DNA from: Mogibacterium sp.
GTDB lineage: Bacteria > Bacillota > Clostridia > Peptostreptococcales > Anaerovoracaceae
Assembly (NCBI GenBank): GCA_012840975.1
Contig: DUVP01000014.1
Span: 1 to 64,000 of the forward strand
DNA: 64,000 nt
Direction: 5' to 3'
This document shows positions 20,251 to 29,453 of this stretch, one piece after another. The translations under genes and the position numbers were made by a program. The notes beneath the pieces are model-generated. The model was not told the origin of the DNA and did no database searches. It worked only from the letters and a program-made list of their open reading frames with translations. Position 1 is the stretch's first letter; every line of letters begins with the position of its first letter.

Positions 20251-20499
20251 CTAAAGGTCTTCCGCCTTATATATTTCTGTATAACTTCCATCCTCATTGC
20301 AGATTACCATGAGCTCCATTTCGTCATGTTCAGGATCGAATACCGGTTCAGGTGCCGTATACTTTACACAAGAACCACAGCTACTGCTTAAATTCCTGGG
20401 AACAGGCATAGTCCTTGCCTCATATCCCTTTGATTTGCATAGCCTCTCGTATCTTACAGATCCAAAATGCATAAAGAATGTTGCTATATAAGTATTCAT
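20251..20499 (-). CDS. DUF3343 family protein (putative Se/S carrier-like)
   Basis: 82 aa, VRYERLCKSKGYEARTMPVPRNLSSSCGSCVKY; next to TusA/YedE-like genes. Confidence 0.8.
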   Translation of the reverse strand: MNTYIATFFMHFGSVRYERLCKSKGYEARTMPVPRNLSSSCGSCVKYTAPEPVFDPEHDEMELMVICNEDGSYTEIYKAEDL

Positions 20500-20514
20500 A
20501 GTAGTACTATAGCA

Positions 20515-20715
20515 CTATTTCGAGATCTTGAGAAGGAATTCCCCGTCTTTTTCCTCAACCACAACGCTATATCCCTGACTTTCCGCGTAGCGTGTAACGT
20601 TTTCACAAGGTGTATTTGCATCAACCAAAACCTCATAGTAATCTTCTTTGCTCTTCATAGCCTTCTGTGTCAGTATGACAGGTGTCGGGCATGAAAGTCC
20701 TCTTGCATCAACCAT
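20515..20715 (-). CDS. TusA/YedF-type sulfurtransferase-like protein
   Basis: VDARGLSCPTPVILTQKAM signature (CPxP). Confidence 0.9.
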   Translation of the reverse strand: MVDARGLSCPTPVILTQKAMKSKEDYYEVLVDANTPCENVTRYAESQGYSVVVEEKDGEFLLKISK

Positions 20716-20727
20716 AATATACCCCCT

Positions 20728-21834
20728 CTACTTTGTCTCAGCTGCTGCCTTAGCTTCCTGCTTTACATATGTGTTTACAATGCCGATAAGTGCAACCACA
20801 ATTATTCCGATGATAACTGCTGCTTTACCTGCAGGTGTAGGACCTTCTCCGCTTGATGCGAGTCCGAAGTTATGGCAGAATGCAGCACCAACCATAAGTC
20901 CGATAACTGTAACTGCACTGTCCGCATTTCCTTCTCCTGAAAGAACGAGCTGTCTGAGCGGGCATCCGCCGAGCAGTACACCTGCGAAACCGACAAGGAG
21001 CATTCCCAGAGCATTCCAGAGGCCGTCAACGTGAGCCACAGGCTGACCTTCCGCACCAAGTACAAAGTAAGGTGTTCCTGTTGACCCGAGTGCAATATTA
21101 GTAATAAGAGCAGCAACTCCGATTGCAAGGAATCCTAAAAGCAATCTTGATTCTTTGAAAAGAACCAGGTCTCTTATTCCGCCTACCATGCAAAGTCTTA
21201 CTCTCTGAGCGGCAGCTCCGACGAAAAGACCTGCTGCCAAAGAAACTCCTGTAGCTGCGTGCATTGCTCCGGGACCTACGCCTGCTTCTGTGAAAGCAAT
21301 GTATGCCGGTTTAACCAGCAGAAGTGCGAAAAATACTACCTGTATAATCGGTAAAATATATCCCTCTGCCTTAGTCAAAGTATATGTTCTCTTGAGAGAA
21401 TATCCGTTCTTCAGGAAGAATACTCCACAGAGAATTCCGATTACAAAACCTACCAGTCCTGCTATAGCATTCAGGTCACCGCCTGCAAGTCTGAGAATCA
21501 TTCTATAAGGACAGCCTAAGAACATAAGGCATCCTACCATTGCAAAGAATCCAAGAATGAATCTCGTCATTGGTGCACTTCCGCCCTGTGATCTGAACTC
21601 TTTTTTTGCAAAAGCAGCAACAAAAGCACCGATAACGATTCCGATGATTTCAGGTCTTATGTACTGTACAGGCGGAGCTTTATGTAACCCGAGTCCGCCG
21701 GCAGTGTCACGTATGAAGCAAGCTATACAGAATCCCATATTCTTAGGGTTTCCGAAATAGACAAGTGCTGCTGAAATGACACCAATAACAAGACCTACGA
21801 TAATCATCACGAGCTTGTCATTTTTCTTATTCAT
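20728..21834 (-). CDS. YedE-type putative selenium transport membrane protein (YeeE/YedE family)
   Basis: FCIACFIRDTAGGLGLH, GCPYRMILRLAGGDLNA, GGCPLRQLVLSGEGN motifs. Confidence 0.88.
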   Translation of the reverse strand: MNKKNDKLVMIIVGLVIGVISAALVYFGNPKNMGFCIACFIRDTAGGLGLHKAPPVQYIRPEIIGIVIGAFVAAFAKKEFRSQGGSAPMTRFILGFFAMVGCLMFLGCPYRMILRLAGGDLNAIAGLVGFVIGILCGVFFLKNGYSLKRTYTLTKAEGYILPIIQVVFFALLLVKPAYIAFTEAGVGPGAMHAATGVSLAAGLFVGAAAQRVRLCMVGGIRDLVLFKESRLLLGFLAIGVAALITNIALGSTGTPYFVLGAEGQPVAHVDGLWNALGMLLVGFAGVLLGGCPLRQLVLSGEGNADSAVTVIGLMVGAAFCHNFGLASSGEGPTPAGKAAVIIGIIVVALIGIVNTYVKQEAKAAAETK

Positions 21835-21982
21835 ATTTTTTCCTCCATATATTTATGAAATATTTATTATTGACAGGGAAATCATTTATTCCCATAATCA
21901 TTTTACGACTCATTCAGGTGCAAGACCAATTGAGTAGATTTATACTTCATCAAATATATATAGAAATTTTCTATAGATTCTT

Positions 21983-22165
21983 TTATATTTCCTGATCCTC
22001 CTTCAGATCTACTTCCAGTTGAATTTCATACTGTTTTGCATGTTCTATTTCCGCCTGTTTTAAAGCCGCCGTTAATCCTGTCAAAGCGTCAAAAGGAGCA
22101 AACTGCTTTGCTCTTTGTAAATTCGGCATTTTAGGCCTTTTCTTTTTATTGTTCTTACAATCCAT
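21983..22165 (-). CDS. YolD-like small protein
   Basis: RAKQFAPFDALTGLTAALKQAE; directly downstream of a Y-family polymerase. Confidence 0.7.
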   Translation of the reverse strand: MDCKNNKKKRPKMPNLQRAKQFAPFDALTGLTAALKQAEIEHAKQYEIQLEVDLKEDQEI

Positions 22166-22174
22166 ATGATTCTC

Positions 22175-23581
22175 CTATTCCTTATGACCGCCTATCTGCC
22201 TGTTTCTCTCCAGAGTCGTAGCTGCTTCTTCAAGATCCATACCTCTGAATACCGCGTTTTTTCCAAACTTACGCTTAATCGAATTAACCGTCGTCTGTAA
22301 AGCTTCGTCTCTCTTTATTCGTATATGTTTCTCAGCTATCGGATCTTTTAATCCTTTACTTCGTATCTTTCCTATCGTTTTCCCCTCTTCTTTTGCTTCT
22401 TCATAGCTTAACTCAAATATATTTATCTGTTTATCGGCACCGATGTCCTTGATATCATTGAAATTGATATAAACACGGCGTACCGGATATTCGGGATTTA
22501 CAATTTTCCGATAAAGACCTGCTACATTCGGAACTATGATAGTAGAAGCGTTCAGCGGAACAGTGAAAGAGACTGAACCTTTTACCATCGGGAGTTTAAG
22601 TGCGTTAGAATATCCTACCGCTATTGAAACATTAGCGGTTACCTTTCTAATCTTTGTCATCTCAAGACATATCTGCTCTGTCATTTCTTTTACAATAAGC
22701 TCTCCTTCTTCATAACTATAATCCCGCATTAACACCTGACCGCGAGAAATCGAATGACTCTTGTTTTTATACCCCTTTATATCTGCTATCGTGGCGGTTT
22801 CTACTCCCCATGCATGGTCGATAATAAGCTCCGCATCGATTCCGAACATTTTATACATAAGGTCTTCATCGGCTTTGGTTATATCTCTCATAGTAGTAAT
22901 TCCTATTTTTTCCAGTTTACGTGCAGTGCCGGGGCCGATTCTCCAGAAATCCGTTAAAGGCTTATGCTCCCACAGCGTGCATATATAGGTTTCCTGATCA
23001 AGATATCCTATGAAATCCTTGGCCTTCTTTGCTGTTATATCAAGAGCTATCTTTGCCAGATACATATTTGTTCCGATACCGGCAGCAGCCCTTACCCCGA
23101 CTCTGTCAAGAATCTCCTGCATCAGAAATATCGCCATCTCCTTTGGAGTACGTTCATATCCTTTGAGATAATCGGTTACATCTATAAAGACCTCATCGAT
23201 TGAATACACATGTATATCCTGAGGGGAGAAATAGTCGAGATAAATCTTATAAATTCTTACAGCATACTCTATATATAGTTGCATTCTCGGGGTTGCCATT
23301 ATGTACTTCAGGTGCTTCGGTATCTCAAACACCCTCGCCCTTCCGCTTACTCCCTTTGCCTTTAAAGATGGTGAAACTGCAAGACAAATCGTCTTCTCCG
23401 TCCTCGTCGGGTCGGCAACAACCAAATCGGTCGTCATCGGATCAAGACCTCTTTCAACACATTCAACGGAAGCATAGAAAGACTTGAGGTCTATCGCGAT
23501 GTACACCCTGCTCTCATCTGCAATATGATCTTCTTCTATTATTTTCTGTTTCAAATTAGAATACATTCTTACGATATTCAC
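22175..23581 (-). CDS. Y-family DNA polymerase (UmuC/DinB-like)
   Basis: YIAIDLKSFYASVECVERGLDP, YSIDEVFIDVT, GIGTNMYLAKIALDITAKK. Confidence 0.93.
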   Translation of the reverse strand: MNIVRMYSNLKQKIIEEDHIADESRVYIAIDLKSFYASVECVERGLDPMTTDLVVADPTRTEKTICLAVSPSLKAKGVSGRARVFEIPKHLKYIMATPRMQLYIEYAVRIYKIYLDYFSPQDIHVYSIDEVFIDVTDYLKGYERTPKEMAIFLMQEILDRVGVRAAAGIGTNMYLAKIALDITAKKAKDFIGYLDQETYICTLWEHKPLTDFWRIGPGTARKLEKIGITTMRDITKADEDLMYKMFGIDAELIIDHAWGVETATIADIKGYKNKSHSISRGQVLMRDYSYEEGELIVKEMTEQICLEMTKIRKVTANVSIAVGYSNALKLPMVKGSVSFTVPLNASTIIVPNVAGLYRKIVNPEYPVRRVYINFNDIKDIGADKQINIFELSYEEAKEEGKTIGKIRSKGLKDPIAEKHIRIKRDEALQTTVNSIKRKFGKNAVFRGMDLEEAATTLERNRQIGGHKE

Positions 23582-24287
23582 CCGGTGTCATGTCTTCAAC
23601 TTCTGTAAAGCTCTTTGTAAAATAACTTTGTGAACAAAAAGCAAGACGCTCTGAAATTTCGGCAATTGTTAAGTCGGTTTCGATCAGCAGCCTCTTAGCT
23701 TCCGCTATTCTTTCTCTGAGAATAAATTCACTTATTGTAATTCCAAGCTCCTCTTTGAATATTGCGGATGCATATGTTCTGCTCAAATTCACCTCTTCTG
23801 CAATTTCCGCAAGTTCTATCTTTTCATGAAGATGTTCCTCTATGTATGTCATCATCCTCGCGAGTCTCATTGAATGCTTCTTGTTCTTTAATACATATCT
23901 GACTTTTGTAGCAAAATCATGAGCCATGCCATGTACCAGATCATATAGATCCGGTAAAGATACGGCCTTCTTAAATTCCTTGACGAATTCATCTCTGATA
24001 TCATACGCCACCATATCAAGCAGGCCGGCCTGAATTGCAATCATGCACATTTCCGAAGCTGCACATATCGATTCGTAATGCATCTTTTGCATAGCATCGC
24101 TATATGAGCCGCACTTATTAAAAAGTGCTGTCGGATATTCGTAATTCTTCTCTGCCAGATCGGAAATTCTTTCCGTGTTTCCTTCCTGAATCGCATCGAA
24201 ATACTCTTTCTTCTTTATATATGGAAGATAGACATTATTTCGTCTCGTGCGACTTAAAATCAGATTTACCGTTTGTTTATTTGCCAT
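23556..24287 (-). CDS. AraC family transcriptional regulator
   Basis: C-terminal AraC HTH (LAEIAEEVNLSRTYASAIFKEELGITISEFILRERIAEAKRLL); overlaps the polymerase gene by 26 bp. Confidence 0.9.
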   Translation of the reverse strand: MANKQTVNLILSRTRRNNVYLPYIKKKEYFDAIQEGNTERISDLAEKNYEYPTALFNKCGSYSDAMQKMHYESICAASEMCMIAIQAGLLDMVAYDIRDEFVKEFKKAVSLPDLYDLVHGMAHDFATKVRYVLKNKKHSMRLARMMTYIEEHLHEKIELAEIAEEVNLSRTYASAIFKEELGITISEFILRERIAEAKRLLIETDLTIAEISERLAFCSQSYFTKSFTEVEDMTPGEYRKNVF

Positions 24288-24391
24288 AGTCTCTCTGCCT
24301 TCTTTTATAATTAAATTAGTCTTTATCCTAATTTAATTATATTATTCTTAATAAAATTATAACATATTCTTTTTTCAAATAATATAATCTA

Positions 24392-24570
24392 ATTGTAATT
24401 GGTGTTTCGCACTGCAGGCTGTCAGTTCAGCCCGAGAGGGTATGCTTGCAGACAACACAAGCCTATTCGCCATTCTACGGGGAGAATAAGCTGAAACGAT
24501 TAGAATAGTGCCTTGCGAAAACGGCTTTATTTGGATTATTCGGGGGGATTGATCTGAATAGAGCTTTTTT
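24392..24570 (+). ncRNA. candidate structured RNA with its own promoter and terminator (unidentified)
   Basis: TATAAT at 24383; closing stem TTTCGCA(24405-24411)/TGCGAAA(24514-24520); several internal hairpins; TATTCGG...CTGAATA-GAGCTTTTTT terminator-like 3' end; no convincing ORF. Confidence 0.45.
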
Positions 24571-24647
24571 CCTGCCTAAAAAGAGAGCTGCTGTGAATTA
24601 TCAGCTTTCGTTGAAACTTCACCGTATCTCTCTTCTTTTCTTTGTTT

Positions 24648-25067
24648 TTATTTATTCTTCGTTTTCCGCCTCTTCTTTCGTCTTCTTATTCCTGTCAATG
24701 TTAAAACAAACAGTGCCATTATACCAAGACACATAAATAAAAGAATTGCAACTTCTTTTTTCAAACCGAAAAATGATCCTTCTTCAGTTTCCGATTCCTG
24801 TAAACTATCGGAATCTTCAATACTTTTTATCGGTTCGTCCGACTCATTCACTGTTTCCGCATCCTCATCTTCAAAATTTTCCGAATCGATTATGTCCAGG
24901 GTTACCGACTCATCTTCTATCGGTTCTTCTCCGGATTCAATTGACATAGAAGGAGATCTGGCATCTTCACCTTCCGGATTTTCCCTGAATGCATAAACAG
25001 TCGATGATGCTGTTGCCATGAAAAATATAATCGCTACAATTGTCGCTCTTGATAATCTGTACATCAT
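24648..25067 (-). CDS. small secreted/membrane protein: signal peptide, acidic stalk, C-terminal TM and basic tail
   Basis: 139 aa; E/D/S-rich centre; VAILLFMCLGIMALFVLTLTGIRRRKKRRK. Confidence 0.6.
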   Translation of the reverse strand: MMYRLSRATIVAIIFFMATASSTVYAFRENPEGEDARSPSMSIESGEEPIEDESVTLDIIDSENFEDEDAETVNESDEPIKSIEDSDSLQESETEEGSFFGLKKEVAILLFMCLGIMALFVLTLTGIRRRKKRRKTKNK

Positions 25068-25083
25068 ATTAATATTCTCCGTT

Positions 25084-27213
25084 CTATTTCGTCTTTATAG
25101 GAGTAGCCTTACTCCATGATGAGTAATATCTGCTTCTTCCTATCTTCTTATATGAACGAACTTGTACGTAATAGGTTCTATTTCCTCTGAGTCTTCTAAT
25201 ATTCCTCGAAACTTTATTATATGATGTTCCTATTGTGCGTGTCTTAGAGGATGACATCCCGGAATTTGTACTGTATCTGACCTGGTACCCGCTTACATAG
25301 TTTCGCGGATATTTATTTACCCTGACATTAAATCCTTTATTTAATGCGCTAAGCCTATATATTGTTGCCGGCTTAATAACGATAGAATACGAACGTGATG
25401 TATACCCCGGATATGTCTTGCCTTTAACATAGACTTTATACCTGCCCGGTCTTGTGCTTCCGCGTGAATATCTTATACTTACATTGCTGTTATTTATATA
25501 AGCTCCGTCAAAATACGCCTTAACTGAAGGCTTTCTTGCTCTGCCCGTATAGTAAAATCGTGTACCTGAAGTTGAGATTTTGATAAGCGGTCTTCTCGGG
25601 TCTTTACCCAAACGATTTTTAATTCTGTCGCCATTTACTGTGATATCGGCAGTTCCTATCAAAACTCCGTCTTTATAAACACCGAGCATAACTCCCGTTT
25701 TTACGATTTTCGTGCCGGACAACTTGTTACCGCGAGTATTTATAACGGAGAGACTGTAATTTTCATAACCTTCTACAAATCCGAGATTGTCAAGGAACTC
25801 CTTTACGGTCAATCCTGTCGGCACATTTCTTACATAGGAATCCCCTATTTCAAAGTCATATAAAGGTTCTGCTGCCGGGTCTGTCTCCTCAGTAGAACCG
25901 ACCGTCTCCGTTTGTGCGGATGTATTCGTGTCTTCCGAATTTGCTGCATCAGGTGTTTCTTCTATACCTTCAATATCTGTTTGCGTTTCAGGGGTATTTG
26001 CAATTTCAAGCGTATCCGTTCCGTCCGCCTCAGGCGGAACATTTCTGAATATGTAGCAAATTGTTCCCGATTCGTCCGTATACTTGCAGTCTTTCAGTCC
26101 GATACGGTTTATATAGCCACTGCCGATTGTAAACGGTATGAGTGCATACCCTTTATAACTACCGATACCTCTTATATACGCATATGCCTGCTGATTGCCT
26201 TTCTTTACATTGTTTATATATCCAATCGTGTAATCCTTGCCTTGAACCAGCTTTTTGCCTTTACTTATAACTTCAAACTCAGGAGTAATAATATCACCGG
26301 TATAGTTGAAGTCGGTAGCTCCGTAAATATCACAACCTGCAATATCGCTGCTGTCTGTCGGTTTAGGATTTCTCTTGATGTACCAGAAATTTCCGTCCGT
26401 ACGACCTATCCGTCCCGTACCGCTTGAATAAATCCCGTTTATCAGCGCACTGCTGGTAAACTGCCATTTTTTATAAGGTTTTTTTGAAGTACACTTGTCG
26501 TTGTACTGTGCACACCACAGGTCTACATTACTTCCAATTTCTGTATGATCGATCATGGTTCTGAAGAAAGTCGTGTTTGCATATATACCTGCCTCATATC
26601 CGGCCGCTTTAACGGTATCGCAGAACGCTTTAGCACATTTTGTCGCCATTTCCTTATCAAGTGCTGGCTTTACATACAGCCTTCCGATATCATCACCTGA
26701 AGATGGTCCTGCAAATTCATAGTCCATATATATCGGAAGATCAAGATCTTCAGGTCCTATCCCCAATTCCTCCAGTCTGTCAACAGCTTTTTTTGCCTCT
26801 GCAATCGCTTCTCCCTCATTTTTTGCCTGAGAGAATACATAAGCGCCTACCATCAGACCTGCTTTTTTTGCTTTCTTATAGTGTGTCTTGAATTTGTCAT
26901 CATTATGCTTACTCCCTAATGATCCGTAACCGGTCCAGGTGACTCTCAGTATTGCGAAATCTACACCGTTCTTCTTCTTTGCCTCATTCCAGTCACTAGA
27001 TGCCGACTGATAAGTCGATACATCTACTCCGTGTGCTATCAGATGACCGCTGAATTTGCCCTTATGTGTGTACCTGGTAGTCCCTGTACTGCCGTAAGGG
27101 GAATTTGCTTTGAATTCCGAAGCAGCATAAGTCGATATCGGTGTCGATGAGATTCCGATAATTAAAGACAATGCCAGAAATATTTTTGTTATTATTTTTT
27201 TCCTATTATTCAT
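25084..27213 (-). CDS. secreted GH25 lysozyme with C-terminal Ig/FnIII-like domains
   Basis: Signal peptide; HGVDVSTYQ...VDFAILRVTW, LPIYMDYE, AGIYANTTF motifs. Confidence 0.9.
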   Translation of the reverse strand: MNNRKKIITKIFLALSLIIGISSTPISTYAASEFKANSPYGSTGTTRYTHKGKFSGHLIAHGVDVSTYQSASSDWNEAKKKNGVDFAILRVTWTGYGSLGSKHNDDKFKTHYKKAKKAGLMVGAYVFSQAKNEGEAIAEAKKAVDRLEELGIGPEDLDLPIYMDYEFAGPSSGDDIGRLYVKPALDKEMATKCAKAFCDTVKAAGYEAGIYANTTFFRTMIDHTEIGSNVDLWCAQYNDKCTSKKPYKKWQFTSSALINGIYSSGTGRIGRTDGNFWYIKRNPKPTDSSDIAGCDIYGATDFNYTGDIITPEFEVISKGKKLVQGKDYTIGYINNVKKGNQQAYAYIRGIGSYKGYALIPFTIGSGYINRIGLKDCKYTDESGTICYIFRNVPPEADGTDTLEIANTPETQTDIEGIEETPDAANSEDTNTSAQTETVGSTEETDPAAEPLYDFEIGDSYVRNVPTGLTVKEFLDNLGFVEGYENYSLSVINTRGNKLSGTKIVKTGVMLGVYKDGVLIGTADITVNGDRIKNRLGKDPRRPLIKISTSGTRFYYTGRARKPSVKAYFDGAYINNSNVSIRYSRGSTRPGRYKVYVKGKTYPGYTSRSYSIVIKPATIYRLSALNKGFNVRVNKYPRNYVSGYQVRYSTNSGMSSSKTRTIGTSYNKVSRNIRRLRGNRTYYVQVRSYKKIGRSRYYSSWSKATPIKTK

Positions 27214-27231
27214 TTCGCCCCGTTTGAAAAA

Positions 27232-28335
27232 TTATTCTACTGCATATTTGCTTGGAATACCGAAATAATCTTCAACCGTTATCCAGTCTCCGTTATTATA
27301 TAATTCCTGAGCTAACTTCTTTCCTACATATCTGTAATGCCAAGGTTCAAATATATAACCTGTTACTTCCTGTCCGTCTTTTGTATATCGCAATATCCAG
27401 CCATACTTATATGCATTATTGTTAAGCCATTTCCCTTCAGGAGTATTTTCAAATTTTTCTTCGACGGAGTTGATGTCGATAGCCAGACCTGTCTGATGTT
27501 CCGAATGTCCCGGTCTTGCGGAAGATGTATCAGCCTCTTTCTTTCCATCCTCTTCAACATACTTGTTGTAAAGCCATTTTTGTGTATCATATGAACGGTA
27601 GCCGCTCACAACGGTTATACTCATACCGTCTTTCCGGGCAGCTTTCTCCATCTCCGACCATGCAGCGGCTGCTTTACCCGTCAATCCTCCCGGTCCGTAA
27701 CCTGAAGGCAGGGTGAATGTTTTGTTAGCTATGAGAGTCCCGTTCACTTTTGTAATTCCGCCCTTTCTCTCTCCCGAAAATCCGTTTGAGGTAACAAAGC
27801 TTATGTCATCATTGTTCTTATTTATATCAATGATATTGATTTGAATGTTTTTATTTGACTTATTGCCGGATTGATCCTCTGCCGAGCATTCAACATCATA
27901 CAGACCCGGCTTTTCGGAGTCTACTTTTCCCTTGAAATTGATTTTTATTTTTTCATTGGAATTATCGGTTACCCTGATCACCTTAGAAAGTTCGCAAGGT
28001 TGTCCCAAAAGACAGTTTATTGATTCGGGAGTCTGTATTTCCGGAGCAAGTGTATCGGAAACTTTGACCTTAAACTTATAAGGTCTGATTTTGCCAAGTA
28101 TATCTACATAAACGGTAACTTCAACCTTTCCTGTTTTTGATGTATCTATATCAGCATCTTCTACAAGACTTCCTTTTTTTACTTCTTCAATATAATCAGA
28201 GGCTTTTGCCTTGGAGTTAAGTTCTGCATGTAAATCATCAGAGAGAACGACTCTTGATTTAGGCCAGAAAAAAACCAGATATGCAATTGAGCCTATTATT
28301 GCAATTACTAAAATAAAAATCAGTTTCTTTTTCAT
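27232..28335 (-). CDS. D-alanyl-D-alanine carboxypeptidase, M15B/VanY family, with N-terminal Ig-like domain
   Basis: SGYRSYDTQKWLYNKY, ARPGHSEHQTGLAIDI, EPWHYRYVG. Confidence 0.92.
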   Translation of the reverse strand: MKKKLIFILVIAIIGSIAYLVFFWPKSRVVLSDDLHAELNSKAKASDYIEEVKKGSLVEDADIDTSKTGKVEVTVYVDILGKIRPYKFKVKVSDTLAPEIQTPESINCLLGQPCELSKVIRVTDNSNEKIKINFKGKVDSEKPGLYDVECSAEDQSGNKSNKNIQINIIDINKNNDDISFVTSNGFSGERKGGITKVNGTLIANKTFTLPSGYGPGGLTGKAAAAWSEMEKAARKDGMSITVVSGYRSYDTQKWLYNKYVEEDGKKEADTSSARPGHSEHQTGLAIDINSVEEKFENTPEGKWLNNNAYKYGWILRYTKDGQEVTGYIFEPWHYRYVGKKLAQELYNNGDWITVEDYFGIPSKYAVE

Positions 28336-28502
28336 AGTTATATTATCCTTGAGTTTCCTTCATTTCGTTTGGGTTTAAATTCTTAAAAAAAGAACTTCTT
28401 CGATAATCATACCATGTAATTAATGTGTTGTATCCTAAATATATTTATATTTTTCGTTCTAATGTTAGTGACTTTACAATATTTATCAAATATAATCTAT
28501 AT

Positions 28503-29402
28503 ATGAAGTTTGAAATGAATGAACGAAAAGGTGAATTTTTGGTCGGGCTGGCCCTTGCTCTCAGGGGTTCTTCTCTTCTTTTTGGAAAAATTGCACTAAG
28601 GACGATGGGGCCTTTTCTTTTGATGGGTACGAGATTTCTGATTGCATTCGTCGTAATAGGTGCCATTTTTTATAAAGACTTAATAAAAGTTACACGCAAA
28701 GAACTATGGCATTGTTCTCTACTCGGTTTTTTCTTCTTCCTGTCGATGGCATTTGAGCTCACCGGACTTAAAACCACGGATGCTTCCGTTACCGCTTTTC
28801 TTGAAGGATCTGTCGTTATTACCGTTCCCGCTTTGACCTGTATTGTAACGAGGAAGCTTCCTAACCGCATAGTAGTAATTACTTCTATAATTGCCCTTAT
28901 AGGTGTAGGGTTTCTTACACTTAAAGGCGGACATATCGGATTTACGACGGGGGAACTCCTTATTCTCGGCAGTGCTGCCTGGTATTCTGTTACAGTGCTG
29001 ATTACCGATAAGGCTGCGAAAAATGACGACCCTATGGTAGTTGCGATCTATCAGCTTCTATTCATAGCCCTTTTTGCTTTTGCGGGTGCATTTATCTGGG
29101 AGGACATAAGACTTCCGCAAAGCACAACCGAGTGGGGAGCTATACTGGCACTCGCTTTAATATGCAGCGGTGTAGGTTTTACTCTTCAGCCTCTTGGGCA
29201 GAAATACACAACACCGGAAAGAGCCGGTCTGCTTGCTGTTTTTAATCCCTTATCCGCATCAGCTCTCGGTGTGATTTTCCTGGGCGAAAAAATAACCTGG
29301 AATATTTTCCTTGGATCGTGCCTGATTATCCTTTCTATCTTTCTACCATCTATTGTTGATAAATTTAAAGAGTATGCGAAAAAAAAGAATTCCGATGCGT
29401 GA
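28503..29402 (+). CDS. DMT/EamA family transporter
   Basis: Ten-TM-like protein with two EamA repeats; ATG at 28503 preferred over the ORF-track start at 28425. Confidence 0.85.
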   Translation: MKFEMNERKGEFLVGLALALRGSSLLFGKIALRTMGPFLLMGTRFLIAFVVIGAIFYKDLIKVTRKELWHCSLLGFFFFLSMAFELTGLKTTDASVTAFLEGSVVITVPALTCIVTRKLPNRIVVITSIIALIGVGFLTLKGGHIGFTTGELLILGSAAWYSVTVLITDKAAKNDDPMVVAIYQLLFIALFAFAGAFIWEDIRLPQSTTEWGAILALALICSGVGFTLQPLGQKYTTPERAGLLAVFNPLSASALGVIFLGEKITWNIFLGSCLIILSIFLPSIVDKFKEYAKKKNSDA

Positions 29403-29453
29403 GCAACGAAATTCTTTTATCTGAAATATGGTCTGACTTTTTATGAATTTTCT

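Noticed and set aside
20515-20715. Selenocysteine in the TusA/YedF-like protein
   Set aside because: The CPxP motif uses an ordinary Cys codon and the ORF ends normally; only selD shows a supported in-frame UGA.
21959-21975. Perfect palindrome TATAGAAATTTTCTATA
   Set aside because: AT-rich 17-mer close to the YolD-like gene end; could occur by chance and has no clear promoter context.
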